Positions 49,785 through 59,111 of a stretch of 64,000 nt of DNA are shown here, piece after piece. Source of the stretch: CAXMRP01 sp965216515. Its GTDB lineage: Bacteria; Pseudomonadota; Alphaproteobacteria; Rhizobiales; Afifellaceae. The stretch covers positions 1,426,001 to 1,490,000 of the forward strand of contig OZ244173.1 in assembly GCA_965216515.1 (NCBI GenBank), in the 5' to 3' direction. A model generated the notes under the pieces. The model saw only the letters and a list, made by a program, of their open reading frames with translations, did no database searches and was not told the DNA's origin. The translations under genes and the position numbers were made by a program. Position 1 is the stretch's first letter. Each line of letters opens with the position of its first letter.

Positions 49785-50798
49785 GTGGAAAAGTGGGCCA
49801 TTGTAACACCGGTTTATGAGGACCGCGAAAGCTTCGCCCGTTTGTGCGGCGAACTGGGCGGGCTCGACGTCGGCGTGGACTTGTACCTGATCGCTGTCGA
49901 TGACGGCTCACTGGATGCCGCCCCGGAACTGTCTACCATTCTTCAAGCCGGTCTGGAGGGCGAAATCCTTCGATTGAGCCGGAATGTCGGCCACCAGTTG
50001 GCGATATCTGTGGGTTTGGCCCATGTCGCCGGCAACGATCGGTTTGCCGGTTGCATCGTCATGGACTGCGATGGCGAGGACCGCCCGGCCGACATTGAAC
50101 GCCTTCTGGACGCCGTACGCGGCCGGAACGTCGACATCGCTGTCGCCGAGCGCGGCCGAAGGACGGAATCGGCCAACTTCCGTCTGTTTTACATCGTCTA
50201 TCGCTATCTCTTCCGGGCGCTGACCGGCCAGGTCATCCGCTTCGGCAATTTCATGGCTCTTCGGTCCGACGCTGTCCTGCGGATCGCCGGCATGCAGGAG
50301 GCTGCCACGCATGTCGCCGGCGCGGTCGTCAAGTCCCGGCTGCGCCGGGCCAACGTTCCAACCGACCGTGGCGATCGTTACCACGGGCGAACCAAAATGA
50401 ACTTCGTCGCTCTGGTGCTGCACGGCATGCGGGCCGTCACCGTCTTCGGCGACGCGGTCCTGATCCGAATGGCTTTGGTTTTCGTGCTCATGGCCTGGTT
50501 TTCCATCGTCAGCGTCGGCACGGCATTGACCCTCAAGATCGCGGGCATGACCGCGCCCGGCTGGGTAACGACCGTGACCGGCTTCATGCTGTCGATTTTC
50601 CTGCAAACCGGTGTTCTGACCATGATTACCCTGGTCATGAACGGCATGGCGCGGCTGGAGCCGCCGGCTGCCGTGCTTGAGCGAGCCCGTGCCTTTGTCG
50701 GGCAGGTGGAACGGACCAGCCCGCACGAACAACGTGCCGAAGATGCGCTGAAAAGCTTGGTGGCGCTTGCAAATCGGCGCAAGCGGGCGCACCGTTAG
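49785..50798 (+). CDS. Family 2 glycosyltransferase (DPM1/GtrB-like) with C-terminal membrane helices
   Basis: A 337-aa protein starting with GTG. The catalytic domain has AIVTPVYEDRESFARL, LIAVDDGSLDAAPEL, and the acidic motif in GCIVMDCDGEDRPADIERLL. Two C-terminal membrane helices (ALVFVLMAWFSIVSVGTALTL, TTVTGFMLSIFLQTGVLTMITLV) match the polyprenyl-phosphate glycosyltransferase type, which loads a sugar on a lipid carrier at the inner membrane. A monocistronic unit as far as seen. Confidence 0.88.
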   Translation: MEKWAIVTPVYEDRESFARLCGELGGLDVGVDLYLIAVDDGSLDAAPELSTILQAGLEGEILRLSRNVGHQLAISVGLAHVAGNDRFAGCIVMDCDGEDRPADIERLLDAVRGRNVDIAVAERGRRTESANFRLFYIVYRYLFRALTGQVIRFGNFMALRSDAVLRIAGMQEAATHVAGAVVKSRLRRANVPTDRGDRYHGRTKMNFVALVLHGMRAVTVFGDAVLIRMALVFVLMAWFSIVSVGTALTLKIAGMTAPGWVTTVTGFMLSIFLQTGVLTMITLVMNGMARLEPPAAVLERARAFVGQVERTSPHEQRAEDALKSLVALANRRKRAHR

Positions 50799-51018
50799 GG
50801 TGCCGATCCTGCGGACCCCGTCCGCAGCGGGCGATGTCCGTTGGCGCCAACGGCACCGGGGCAAAGTCCAGCAAAATCACGATACCACTAGCGGATCCAT
50901 GCGCATTGCCCAGCCCTTCGAATATCCGTCTCGATGGGTGGCGTTGTGACCGGGAAAACACCCGATCACACCGAAGTGTCGGCCGGAGTTCCACAAACCG
51001 GGAATCCGGTGGCCGGGA

Positions 51019-52041
51019 TCAGCTGTCGGTCACGGCGGCAAGCTCTTCCAGATTTTGAAAACCAAGTGTACGCGTGCCGGCTTCAGCTTCGCTGACCATC
51101 ACCATGAGCGTTTCCAGATGCGGCGTGCGGATATCGTGTGCGCGGGCCGTTGCCAGGATGGGGCCGAACAGGTCGTCGGCCTCCGTTTTGCGATGATGAA
51201 TCGCAAGATCGCGCCAGACGCCGGTCCGGCCATTGGGAATGCGGGCCCAATAGGCGCGTTGGGCGTCCCATGTGGCTTTGACGGCGTCGGCGTCGCGCGC
51301 CGCGCCGGGCGCGAAACATTTGGGATCGAAGCCGTCAGTGGTTTCAACCGAGATGCCGGCGGCCTGGGCAATGGCAACGACTTCGCCTGCAAGCCGTCCC
51401 AATATCCGGCAATAGTGGTCGTCGGCATAGATGTCGCTCACGTCTGCATCGGCGAGCGCGGTGGCAAAATAGGCGGCGCCCAGCGCTTCTTTGGCCCACA
51501 GATAGCCCTGGATATTGTCGGTGATGTTAATCGGCTGAAGGGCACGGAAGTCATCGGCGAGCGCCTCGACGCGCGGCGTTGTGCTTCCGTCAAGTTCACC
51601 CAGATACAGCGATCCGGAACTCATATGAACAAGTGTGCCGGGTTCTGCATAGTAGCCGCCAAAAGTGATATATGCGCCAATCGTGCGATGGGGCCCCACC
51701 AGCTTGACGATCTTCTGTTCTTCAAGGCCGTTTTGCAGCGAAACCACGAATCCACCCTCTGCAATCCTGGCGGCGAAAGGCGTGAGCGCGTCCAACGTGT
51801 GGCGGGATTTCACCGCCAGCAGGACCTTTTCAAGGGGACCTTCGAAGTCCGATGGTGCAAAGACCTCAGCCGGTACGGTGAAGTCGGCCATGCCGGTTAT
51901 CTTCAGCCCCTCCCGGCGTATCGCCTCCCGGTGCTTCTCGTTGGCTTCGACGAATATCACCGGACAGCCGGCTTTGATCAGGTGGGCACCCAGGATACCG
52001 CCGATCGCGCCGGCGCCGATTATGATGTAGGGTGTGCTCAT
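51019..52041 (-). CDS. Ketopantoate reductase family (PanE/ApbA-like) dehydrogenase
   Basis: A 340-aa NADP-dependent reductase. The N-terminal motif is YIIIGAGAIGGILGAHLIKAGCPVIFVEA; LLAVKSRHTLDALTPFA and VVSLQNGLEEQKIVKLVG are family blocks; the C-terminal helical domain has the Lys in GYLWAKEALGAAYF. ATG at 52041 is chosen because GAGGAG precedes it. The gene follows an Lrp-type regulator on the same strand; substrate could be a 2-keto acid other than ketopantoate. Confidence 0.88.
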   Translation of the reverse strand: MSTPYIIIGAGAIGGILGAHLIKAGCPVIFVEANEKHREAIRREGLKITGMADFTVPAEVFAPSDFEGPLEKVLLAVKSRHTLDALTPFAARIAEGGFVVSLQNGLEEQKIVKLVGPHRTIGAYITFGGYYAEPGTLVHMSSGSLYLGELDGSTTPRVEALADDFRALQPINITDNIQGYLWAKEALGAAYFATALADADVSDIYADDHYCRILGRLAGEVVAIAQAAGISVETTDGFDPKCFAPGAARDADAVKATWDAQRAYWARIPNGRTGVWRDLAIHHRKTEADDLFGPILATARAHDIRTPHLETLMVMVSEAEAGTRTLGFQNLEELAAVTDS

Positions 52042-52238
52042 AGATTGAACTCCTCGATGTGAAACAAGCCGGCGAGCCCGCGATGGGGGCGATCGGCAAG
52101 ACTTGCGGTGGGGACGGCAGGCAGCCCGTCGTTCTTCCCGGCCATTCCGGGTTTTCCTTTCAGATCGCCTTCGATGGCGCGGCAAACCTCCGCCGCGGCG
52201 GCGCCCATCCGGATCCGTGCCGAAAAATCCACCTGGCG

Positions 52239-52736
52239 TCAGTTGGCATTCAGCGCACCGTGAAAGTCGGGAATTTCGAACCACGCATCCAGAGATGTGC
52301 TCTTGATCGTCTTGATCTGCGGCAACACCTCGATGGAATTGATCTCCGGAAGCCTGTGCGGCAACTCGCTTCGAACGAAATCGTGCAGCTTGCGCAGGTC
52401 TTTGTGCAGGCTTTGGAACATGATGTCCGCCGATCCAACCGAAATTGCGACAAACCGCACGAACGGATATTGCGCCACCAATCCGGCATATTCATCGACG
52501 CGATTGGGCGGCACTTTCAAAAGGACCATGGCCACGGCATCGAAACCGAGTTCGATCAGATTGCCAACGAGTGTAATTTTCGCAAGGCCCTCCTCGCCGA
52601 GGCGATTGACCCGCTTGCGTATCAGGCTTTCCGAGACACCGACTTCGCGCGCGATCTCGCGATAGGGACGCCGTCCGTTGTCCGTCAGCGCGATAACGAT
52701 CTTCTGGTCCAGTTCATCCAGTTGGTCGGCCTTCAC
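52239..52736 (-). CDS. Lrp/AsnC-family transcriptional regulator
   Basis: A 165-aa regulator. The HTH is LDELDQKIVIALTDNGRRPYREIAREVGVSESLIRKRVNRLGEEGLAKI, followed by a RAM effector domain (VAMVLLKVPPNRVDEYAGLVAQYPFVRFVAISVGSADIMFQ). A GTG at 52736 is chosen because GGAGAG lies 6 bases upstream and the family start follows; the longer ATG frame at 52844 crosses the promoter region. It is divergent from the ABC operon at 52969 and probably controls it, perhaps with the PanE-like gene. Confidence 0.9.
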   Translation of the reverse strand: MKADQLDELDQKIVIALTDNGRRPYREIAREVGVSESLIRKRVNRLGEEGLAKITLVGNLIELGFDAVAMVLLKVPPNRVDEYAGLVAQYPFVRFVAISVGSADIMFQSLHKDLRKLHDFVRSELPHRLPEINSIEVLPQIKTIKSTSLDAWFEIPDFHGALNAN

Positions 52737-52860
52737 ATCACTCTCCAATTGTTTACGCCAATGGCGGAGCCCCGCCACCCCTCGGTGCCCGATGCCGCCT
52801 TTCTCACCTGCTTGGCATGGACCGCGAAAGGCTTGACCGCGCACTAATTATCCAAATAAT

Positions 52861-52946
52861 ATACGCATTTCGCATAGATTGACAGAAATTATCTATTAAT
52901 GCGATCTTGATAGCGGAAAAAAGCACAATTTGCGTATCAACCGCAT
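52861..52946. promoter_or_regulatory. Lrp/ABC divergent control region with inverted ATACGCA/TGCGTAT boxes
   Basis: AT-rich region between the Lrp-type gene and the binding-protein gene. ATACGCA (52861-52867) and its reverse complement TGCGTAT (52931-52937) are 70 bases apart. Each is followed within 4-6 bases by a further GCAT (CGCATAG, CCGCATG). Repeated, spaced boxes suit an octameric Lrp-type regulator. Confidence 0.4.
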
Positions 52947-52968
52947 GCCTTGAAGGGAGGTCTGGAAA

Positions 52969-54033
52969 ATGTTTTTAAGTCCACGCGCCATCAGCTTCGC
53001 GCTGGCTCTTGCCGGTGCGCTTACCGCTTCGCAGGCGGCCGCTCAGAATGACCGCGAAGGGCGGGTTTCCTTCTTTATGTATGCCAGCTCTGGCTGGAAT
53101 ACCGTGCCCAAGGAGGTGATCGCCGACTATCTGAAGGCACATCCGAAGGTCAAGATCGACATCTCGGAGGGAACGAATTCGGTTACTTATCCGAAGATGG
53201 TCACCACCCGTCGGACAACGCCGGACGATCCGCTGATCCATTGCGGGTATTTCAATCCCGACGCCGTCTTCAAGGGCGATGTCGACGACATGTGGGAATC
53301 GCTCAATCCGGAGCGGATTCCGAACATGAACAACGTCCTGGAGAGTTTCGCCCGCCCCAACAATCAGGGCATCGGCTATATGACAATGGGCTTGGGAATT
53401 CTCTACAACACCAATGTCGTCAAGGAGCCGCCGACAAGCTGGAGCGTTCTCTGGGATCCCAAGAACAAGGGCAAGGTCGTCGCCTTTGACAACAACCTCC
53501 AGCTCATGGCCTTGGCGTCCAAACTCAATGGCGGCGACGAAAACAATATGGACCCGGGCTTCAAGGTTTGGGCGGAGGCCGCCGGGAACTTCAAGGCTCT
53601 TGTCGATTCCAATGACGCCCTGAAAAATCTGCTGGTCAGCGGGGATGCACCCTATTCGATGTGGTTCTCGTCCGTCGCGGATGTATGGACCAAGGAAGGG
53701 GCACCGCTGGGCTTTGCCGCACCGAAGGAAGGGGCCATTGCCTGGCCGGTATATCTGAACATCGTCAAGGGCGTGACCGATCAGGAGCGCGCAATCTGCG
53801 AGGATCTGATCAACATCATCCTTTCCGCTGAACGGGCGACGCAGACGGCAACGCTGACCTCGTCGATACCGCTTGTGACCAACGCCGAGGTGTCCCAGGA
53901 GATGCTCGCCAATCCGATGCTCAATCCCGCTCTGGCCGAGAACGCCATACATCTCGACTGGGGCGCAATCGCCCGAAATACGGTCGATTGGAAAGATCGT
54001 TGGGCGCGTGAAGTAAAGTCCAAGATGCGATAA
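52969..54033 (+). CDS. ABC transporter substrate-binding protein, spermidine/putrescine (PotD) type
   Basis: A 354-aa family 1 periplasmic binding protein. A signal peptide (AISFALALAGALTASQAAAQ) is followed by VSFFMYASSGWNTVPKEVIADYLKAHPKVKIDISEGTNSVTYPKMV and MTMGLGILYNTNVVKEPPTSWSVLWDPKNKGKVV, typical for PotD-like receptors. GGGAGG precedes the ATG. It leads a seven-gene operon containing a peptidase-like protein, an SDR, a NIPSNAP protein and the ATPase/permease genes. Substrate unknown. Confidence 0.9.
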   Translation: MFLSPRAISFALALAGALTASQAAAQNDREGRVSFFMYASSGWNTVPKEVIADYLKAHPKVKIDISEGTNSVTYPKMVTTRRTTPDDPLIHCGYFNPDAVFKGDVDDMWESLNPERIPNMNNVLESFARPNNQGIGYMTMGLGILYNTNVVKEPPTSWSVLWDPKNKGKVVAFDNNLQLMALASKLNGGDENNMDPGFKVWAEAAGNFKALVDSNDALKNLLVSGDAPYSMWFSSVADVWTKEGAPLGFAAPKEGAIAWPVYLNIVKGVTDQERAICEDLINIILSAERATQTATLTSSIPLVTNAEVSQEMLANPMLNPALAENAIHLDWGAIARNTVDWKDRWAREVKSKMR

Positions 54034-54146
54034 TTGCGTGCCGGGGACGGCGGCCGGCCATGTGCCGGCCGCCGCTTCGCGGTTGCGGGCGGACAAACCA
54101 GATCCGCTGTACGGCCGGCAATTTGTCAGACGTGAGATCGGGGGCC

Positions 54147-55901
54147 ATGGCGAACACATCGGGATTGCCGGACTTTGTCGACCAGGTCGACGGGGACCGT
54201 CTGTGGAATCATCTCACGGCCTTCGCCAAATGGGTCAAGCTGTCCGGCATGCCCGAGGAAAGGCAAAGCCTCGACTATGTTGAAGCGACGCTGAGGGGCT
54301 ATGGTTACGAGACCGAAATCATATCCCACGACGCCTATATCAGCTTGCCCGGCCAGGCATCGATCACGATCGACTCCAGAAAACACGAATGCATCACCCA
54401 GTCCTTTTCGCAACCCGCCCCAGCTGAGGGGCTTTCCGCCCCCATCGTCGATGTCGGCCGCGGACAGGATGATGATTTCGCCCGTGTCAACGCGAAAGGC
54501 TGCATCGTTCTCGTCGACGGCATAGCGACCCCGGATGTCGCTTGCCGGGCGGCGCGGGCCGGCGCGGCCGGCGAGATCCATATCAGCCCCCAGGAACTCG
54601 TTCACGAGATGTGCATCTCGCCGATCTGGGGCAGCCCTGGCCTCTCTGATCGCGACCAGTTGCCGCAAACCGTCGTCGTCACCATACCCAAATCGCTTGG
54701 CGGGCAGATCCGCGAAACCCTGGCGGATCGGCAACCCGCAATCACCCTGCATGCTGAAGTTGATACCGGCTGGCGGCCCATACCACTGCTCACGGCGGTG
54801 CTCGATCGCCCTGACGCGCCGGCAGATGATCCCTACGTCATGTTCTCCGGCCATCACGATACCTGGTATCTCGGCGTAATGGACAATGGCGGCGCCAACG
54901 CAACCATGCTCGAAGTGGCCCGGCTCGTCATCAAACACAAAGACGCCATGCGCCGGGGCCTGCGGCTCTTTTTCTGGTCCGGTCATTCCCATGGCCGCTA
55001 TGCCGGCTCGACCTGGTATGCCGACCAGCATCATGACGAAATCGCTCGCCGGGCTGTTGCACATGTCAACATCGACTCAACCGGTGCCCGCGGCAATACG
55101 GTGCTCACCGATGTTCAATCATCGGCAGAGCTCAAGGGTCTGGCAGGCGGCGCGATTGCCGCGGAGTCGCAGCAAGAACTCACAGGCTTCCGGATTGCCC
55201 GCGCCGGCGACCAGTCCTTCTGGGGCATCGGCGTGCCGGCCACTCTCTCAGCCCTTGGGGAGCAACCCGCTAAGGGCGGTCCGCCAATTGCCGGATTTCT
55301 CTTCAGCGGTGCCAGGAAGCAGGGCGCGGGCCTCGGCTGGTGGTGGCACACGCCCGAAGACACACTGGACAAGATGGACCGTGAAATTTCCGTACGTGAC
55401 ACGCGGATATATCTACGGGTTGTCTGGTCGCTCCTTTCCAGCCCCATTATCCCGCTCGACTACCAGGCATATGCCGAGCATCTGGATGGGGTTCTGACCG
55501 ACCTTGAAACCGCACTCGGCGGTCGGTTCGATTTGCAAGGCGCACGCGATCTTGTGGCGCGTCTGGATGCCACGGCGAAAAGCCTCGCGAGTGCCGCAAA
55601 ATGCGCGGGCGGTGAAGACGAGGAACGGATTGTCAATGCCGCTCTGATGGCGCTCTCGCGCAAGCTCGTTCGCCTGGAATATACCGAAGGCGACGCCTTT
55701 GCGCATGACCCGGCCCTGCCGCAAAATCCCTTCCCCGCACTTGATCCCCTTCGCGCCCTCGCCGCCACCGTCCCGGGGTCCGACGATGAAAAATTTGCCC
55801 GCGTGGATGCCGTTCGCGGCTATGGTCGTTTCCGCAACACCATGCGGGCCGCCCTCGACATTGCCGAGAACCATTTGAACCAGTTGAAATCAGGAAATTG
55901 A
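54147..55901 (+). CDS. M28-family peptidase-like protein with altered active site
   Basis: A 584-aa protein with no signal peptide. A PA-like insert spans about residues 55-200. The peptidase core keeps metal ligands His236 (GHHDTW), Asp246 (MDNGG), Asp310 (HVNID) and His401 (WWWHTPED). The usual Glu-Glu pair (catalytic base and ligand) is replaced by His280-Ser281 in WSGHSHGRYAGS. It may act on an unusual substrate or be a non-catalytic binding protein. Situated in an importer operon directly after the binding protein, so it probably acts on the imported compound in the cytoplasm. Confidence 0.82.
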   Translation: MANTSGLPDFVDQVDGDRLWNHLTAFAKWVKLSGMPEERQSLDYVEATLRGYGYETEIISHDAYISLPGQASITIDSRKHECITQSFSQPAPAEGLSAPIVDVGRGQDDDFARVNAKGCIVLVDGIATPDVACRAARAGAAGEIHISPQELVHEMCISPIWGSPGLSDRDQLPQTVVVTIPKSLGGQIRETLADRQPAITLHAEVDTGWRPIPLLTAVLDRPDAPADDPYVMFSGHHDTWYLGVMDNGGANATMLEVARLVIKHKDAMRRGLRLFFWSGHSHGRYAGSTWYADQHHDEIARRAVAHVNIDSTGARGNTVLTDVQSSAELKGLAGGAIAAESQQELTGFRIARAGDQSFWGIGVPATLSALGEQPAKGGPPIAGFLFSGARKQGAGLGWWWHTPEDTLDKMDREISVRDTRIYLRVVWSLLSSPIIPLDYQAYAEHLDGVLTDLETALGGRFDLQGARDLVARLDATAKSLASAAKCAGGEDEERIVNAALMALSRKLVRLEYTEGDAFAHDPALPQNPFPALDPLRALAATVPGSDDEKFARVDAVRGYGRFRNTMRAALDIAENHLNQLKSGN

Positions 55902-55905
55902 TGCG

Positions 55906-56703
55906 ATGCAATTGAAAGACCGGATTGCCATTGTCACCGGCGCAGCCGGGCTGATCGGCCAGGGAATCGTCGCCGAATTGATCAAGGAAGGGGCACGGGT
56001 CATCGCCATCGACCGGAACGGCGAGGGACTCGGTAATTTGCCAGGCCGCATCGGCGCCGGCGCTGCCGCATCCCTTGCCACGATTGTCGGCGATGTAACC
56101 GATGAAGCCGATGTCGCGCGCATGGTTGCCGAAGCGAAGAAGCCTTTTGGCAGCTTCGATATTCTGGTCAACTGCGCCGGGCGATACGCCAACCGCGCGA
56201 TACCCGACATGACTGTCGGCGAATGGGATGATGCCTTCGCCACCAACACCCGCAGCATCATGCTGATGTCGCGCGATGCGGCGAAATTCTGGCGCGAGGC
56301 CGGGATCACCGGCGCCATCGTAAATATCTCCTCCGGCGCAGGCACATCGGCGCGCGCCGGCAGTGGCCACTATGCCTCGGCCAAGGCGGCGGTCAACATG
56401 CTCACGGAAGTGATGGCCATCGAGTTCGGCCCCGACGGCATTCGCGTCAATGCCGTCTCCCCCGGCGTCGTGCTGCCCGAAGTGGTGCGGGGCGTAAGCG
56501 ATGACAACCACCCCTATATCAACTTCTCAATTCAGAGCATTCCCCTCAAGCGCACCGGCTCGCCGGAAGACATTGCCGGCGCGGTGATATTTCTCGCCAG
56601 CGGCCGCGCCGAGTGGATCACCGGTGTCAATTTGCAGGTGACCGGCGGTTCGCATTGCGGGCGTCCCCATGTTCCGTTGACCGAGGATGCAAACTTCAAA
56701 TAG
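55906..56703 (+). CDS. SDR-family oxidoreductase in the ABC/M28 operon
   Basis: A 265-aa classical SDR: TGAAGLIGQGIVAELI, NCAGRYANRAIPDMT, catalytic Ser in IVNISSGAGTSARAGSGHYASAKAAVNML with the YxxxK Tyr/Lys, and NAVSPGVVLPE. It starts 4 bases after the M28 stop. Co-transcription points to a step in breakdown of the transported compound. Confidence 0.92.
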   Translation: MQLKDRIAIVTGAAGLIGQGIVAELIKEGARVIAIDRNGEGLGNLPGRIGAGAAASLATIVGDVTDEADVARMVAEAKKPFGSFDILVNCAGRYANRAIPDMTVGEWDDAFATNTRSIMLMSRDAAKFWREAGITGAIVNISSGAGTSARAGSGHYASAKAAVNMLTEVMAIEFGPDGIRVNAVSPGVVLPEVVRGVSDDNHPYINFSIQSIPLKRTGSPEDIAGAVIFLASGRAEWITGVNLQVTGGSHCGRPHVPLTEDANFK

Positions 56704-56753
56704 CCGGGTGCGCCCGGCAATGACCGGCCGTGTATCAATGAGGCGAGCGTGGC

Positions 56754-57074
56754 ATGATCTATGAGCTCCGACACTATGTCCCCCACAAGGGCAAGGCCGC
56801 TGCCTTGGCGGCGCGCTTTCGCGACCATGTGTTTCCGCTGATCGAGATGTATAATTTGCGCCTGTGCGACTATTGGGAGGATGCCAGCGGCAATGGTGAG
56901 CTTTGGTACATCATGGAGTGGGAGGACGAGGCAGCCATGAATGACGGCTGGAACCGCTTTCGCGATGACCCGCGCTGGCAGGAGGCACGCGCGGCGAGCG
57001 AAACAGACGGCCCCCTCACCGCAGCCTCGCAATCGATTGTCCTGCGCCGGCCGGACTACTACCGGGGCGCCTAG
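56754..57074 (+). CDS. NIPSNAP family protein
   Basis: A 106-aa ferredoxin-like alpha/beta barrel protein: MIYELRHYVPHKGKAAALAARFRDHVFPLIEMYNLRLCDYW, then ELWYIMEWEDEAAMNDGWNRFRDDPRW. This is the NIPSNAP pattern. Function in bacteria is unclear; small proteins of this fold often bind or transform aromatic or oxidised metabolites. In the middle of the ABC operon. Confidence 0.9.
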   Translation: MIYELRHYVPHKGKAAALAARFRDHVFPLIEMYNLRLCDYWEDASGNGELWYIMEWEDEAAMNDGWNRFRDDPRWQEARAASETDGPLTAASQSIVLRRPDYYRGA

Positions 57075-57139
57075 CGGATATCATCGGTTAAACCAGTTCG
57101 CGGAAAACCTGCAATACGAGACGATTTCATGAGGGCACG

Positions 57140-58243
57140 GTGAGTTCGGATGTCACTCTGACCAATGTCACCAAGCGGTTTGGAGATCAAACCGCCGTTG
57201 ACGACATCAGCTTTGACGTGGCCGCGGGTAGTTTTTTCTCCCTCCTCGGCCCGTCTGGCTGCGGCAAATCCACCACTTTGCGGATGCTGAGCGGCTTCGA
57301 ATACCCCGATGCCGGCGAACTCAGGATCGATGGCGAGGATGTATCGGGCGTTCCCGCATATCGGCGCCCCACGAACATGGTGTTCCAGCGATGGGCGCTG
57401 TTTCCGCATATGACGGTGCACAACAATGTCGGCTTTGGCCTGGAGGTTGAACGCGTGAGCCGCAGCGAACGCAATCGGCGGGTCGGCGAAATGCTCGACC
57501 TTGTCGGGCTTTCCGAATATGCCGAGCGCAGGCCCGGCCAGCTTTCCGGCGGCCAGATGCAACGCGTCGCCCTGGCCCGCGCCCTGGTCAAACAACCCAA
57601 GGTGTTGCTGCTCGACGAACCTCTCGGTGCCCTCGATCTGAAACTGCGCAATCAGATGCAGCTTGAGCTAAAGCGCATTCAGCAGGAAGTTGGCACCACC
57701 TTCATCTACGTCACCCACGACCAGGGCGAGGCCATGACCATGTCCGACGCCATCGCGGTGATGAACGATGGCCGCATCGAGCAGATCGACACGCCTGAGG
57801 CCATTTACGACGCCCCGCAGACGCGGTTTGTCGCCGACTTCATCGGCAACACAAATCTCGTACCCGTCGAAATCGCACCCGGGCCCGTTGAGGCGGACCG
57901 GATCTCGGTGCAGATGGGCGGGCTGACGTTCCCGGCGGAGCTGGTCGGGCCCTTGAACGGCGCCACACGCGGCCAAATCTCGCTCCGCCATGAGCGGATT
58001 ATCACCGGACCGGAGGCCAGGGACCTGCGCACGAACGCCAGGGCCAAGGTTCGCGATGTGGTCTTTCACGGCTCATCGGTCGTCTATGTGGTGGCGCTGC
58101 AAGCGGCGGCGGTCGAGTTGACCATCCAGGTCGCCAAGTCGGGCAAGCTTTCGCTGCCAAACGCTGGCGAAGAGATTGTGATTGGCTGGGCGGAAGATGC
58201 GGCGCGGTTCTTTCCCGAACAATCGCCCGACGCGGCGTCATAA
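57140..58243 (+). CDS. ABC transporter ATP-binding protein, PotA type
   Basis: A 367-aa ATPase starting with GTG after a GAGGG site. Walker A is GPSGCGKSTTLRML, Q-loop VFQRWALFPHMTV, signature LSGGQMQR, Walker B LLLDEPLGALDLKLR, switch YVTHDQGEAM, and a C-terminal TOBE domain (GQISLRHERI). It energises the PotD-type system. The stop TAATG overlaps the permease start by one base. Confidence 0.94.
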   Translation: MSSDVTLTNVTKRFGDQTAVDDISFDVAAGSFFSLLGPSGCGKSTTLRMLSGFEYPDAGELRIDGEDVSGVPAYRRPTNMVFQRWALFPHMTVHNNVGFGLEVERVSRSERNRRVGEMLDLVGLSEYAERRPGQLSGGQMQRVALARALVKQPKVLLLDEPLGALDLKLRNQMQLELKRIQQEVGTTFIYVTHDQGEAMTMSDAIAVMNDGRIEQIDTPEAIYDAPQTRFVADFIGNTNLVPVEIAPGPVEADRISVQMGGLTFPAELVGPLNGATRGQISLRHERIITGPEARDLRTNARAKVRDVVFHGSSVVYVVALQAAAVELTIQVAKSGKLSLPNAGEEIVIGWAEDAARFFPEQSPDAAS

Positions 58244-59109
58244 TGGCCCGGCTCGCTCCTACAACGCCGCGGCAGCGTCTATGGGTCCCGCTGCTGTTGC
58301 TGGCGCCCACTTTCGCCATCATGCTCTACACCTTTGTCGTACCGCTCCTGAGCTTCATGCGTTTCAGCTTCTATTCGTTCCGTGGCGGGAGGCTGGAAGA
58401 GGATTTTTCCATCGATGCCTATGTGCGGTTTCTGACGGATCCGTACTATCACACCGTCATCTACGATACGCTTGAGCTTTCGCTGAGCGTGACAGTGCTG
58501 ACGCTCCTCATCGGCTACCCTGTCGCCTATGCGCTTTGGCGGTTGACCCGGCCAAGTCTGCAGCGCTGGCTCGGCCTGGTCATCTTTTCGCCCATCCTCG
58601 TCAGCGTTGTGGTCCGCAGCTATGGCTGGACGGTTTTCCTCGCCGATCAGGGTCCGGTGAATTTCTTTCTCCAGCAAATCGGCATCACATCCGGGCCGGT
58701 GGCTCTCGTCTTCAACTTCACCGGGGTGCTGATCGCCCTTGTGCATGTGTTCCTGCCCTTCGTCGTCTTCCCGATATACGCTTCCATGGTCCGGCTGGAT
58801 CCGAGCCTGAAGGAAGCCGCTGAGGATCTTGGTGCCGAGTGGTGGTTCAGCTTCCGGCGGGTCACCTTCCCCCTCACGCTGCCGGGTTTTGTTGCCGGCG
58901 GGCAGATCTGCTTCACCCTGGCGTTGGGTGCTTTTGTAACGACATCGATCCTGGGCGGCGGACGGGTGACCGTATTGCCTTTGCAGGTCTATCACGCCAC
59001 CGCCGATATCAACTGGCCAATCGCAGCTGTCGGCGGTTTTGTGCTGGTACTTCTTTCAGTGATCGCCGTGATGCTGTCCAACCGCCTTCTGAAATATTCA
59101 GGGGTGTGA
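58243..59109 (+). CDS. ABC transporter permease, PotB type
   Basis: A 288-aa permease with six membrane helices, beginning after a short N-terminus with VPLLLLAPTFAIMLYTFVVPLLSFM. The EAA loop is SLKEAAEDLGAEWWFSFRRVTFPLTLPG. It pairs with the PotC-type permease that starts 2 bases after its stop. Confidence 0.93.
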   Translation: MARLAPTTPRQRLWVPLLLLAPTFAIMLYTFVVPLLSFMRFSFYSFRGGRLEEDFSIDAYVRFLTDPYYHTVIYDTLELSLSVTVLTLLIGYPVAYALWRLTRPSLQRWLGLVIFSPILVSVVVRSYGWTVFLADQGPVNFFLQQIGITSGPVALVFNFTGVLIALVHVFLPFVVFPIYASMVRLDPSLKEAAEDLGAEWWFSFRRVTFPLTLPGFVAGGQICFTLALGAFVTTSILGGGRVTVLPLQVYHATADINWPIAAVGGFVLVLLSVIAVMLSNRLLKYSGV

Positions 59110-59111
59110 CG

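Noticed and set aside
52975..54159. 394-codon minus-strand open frame
   Set aside because: It lies opposite the binding-protein gene with its signal peptide and family motifs; typical GC-rich shadow frame.
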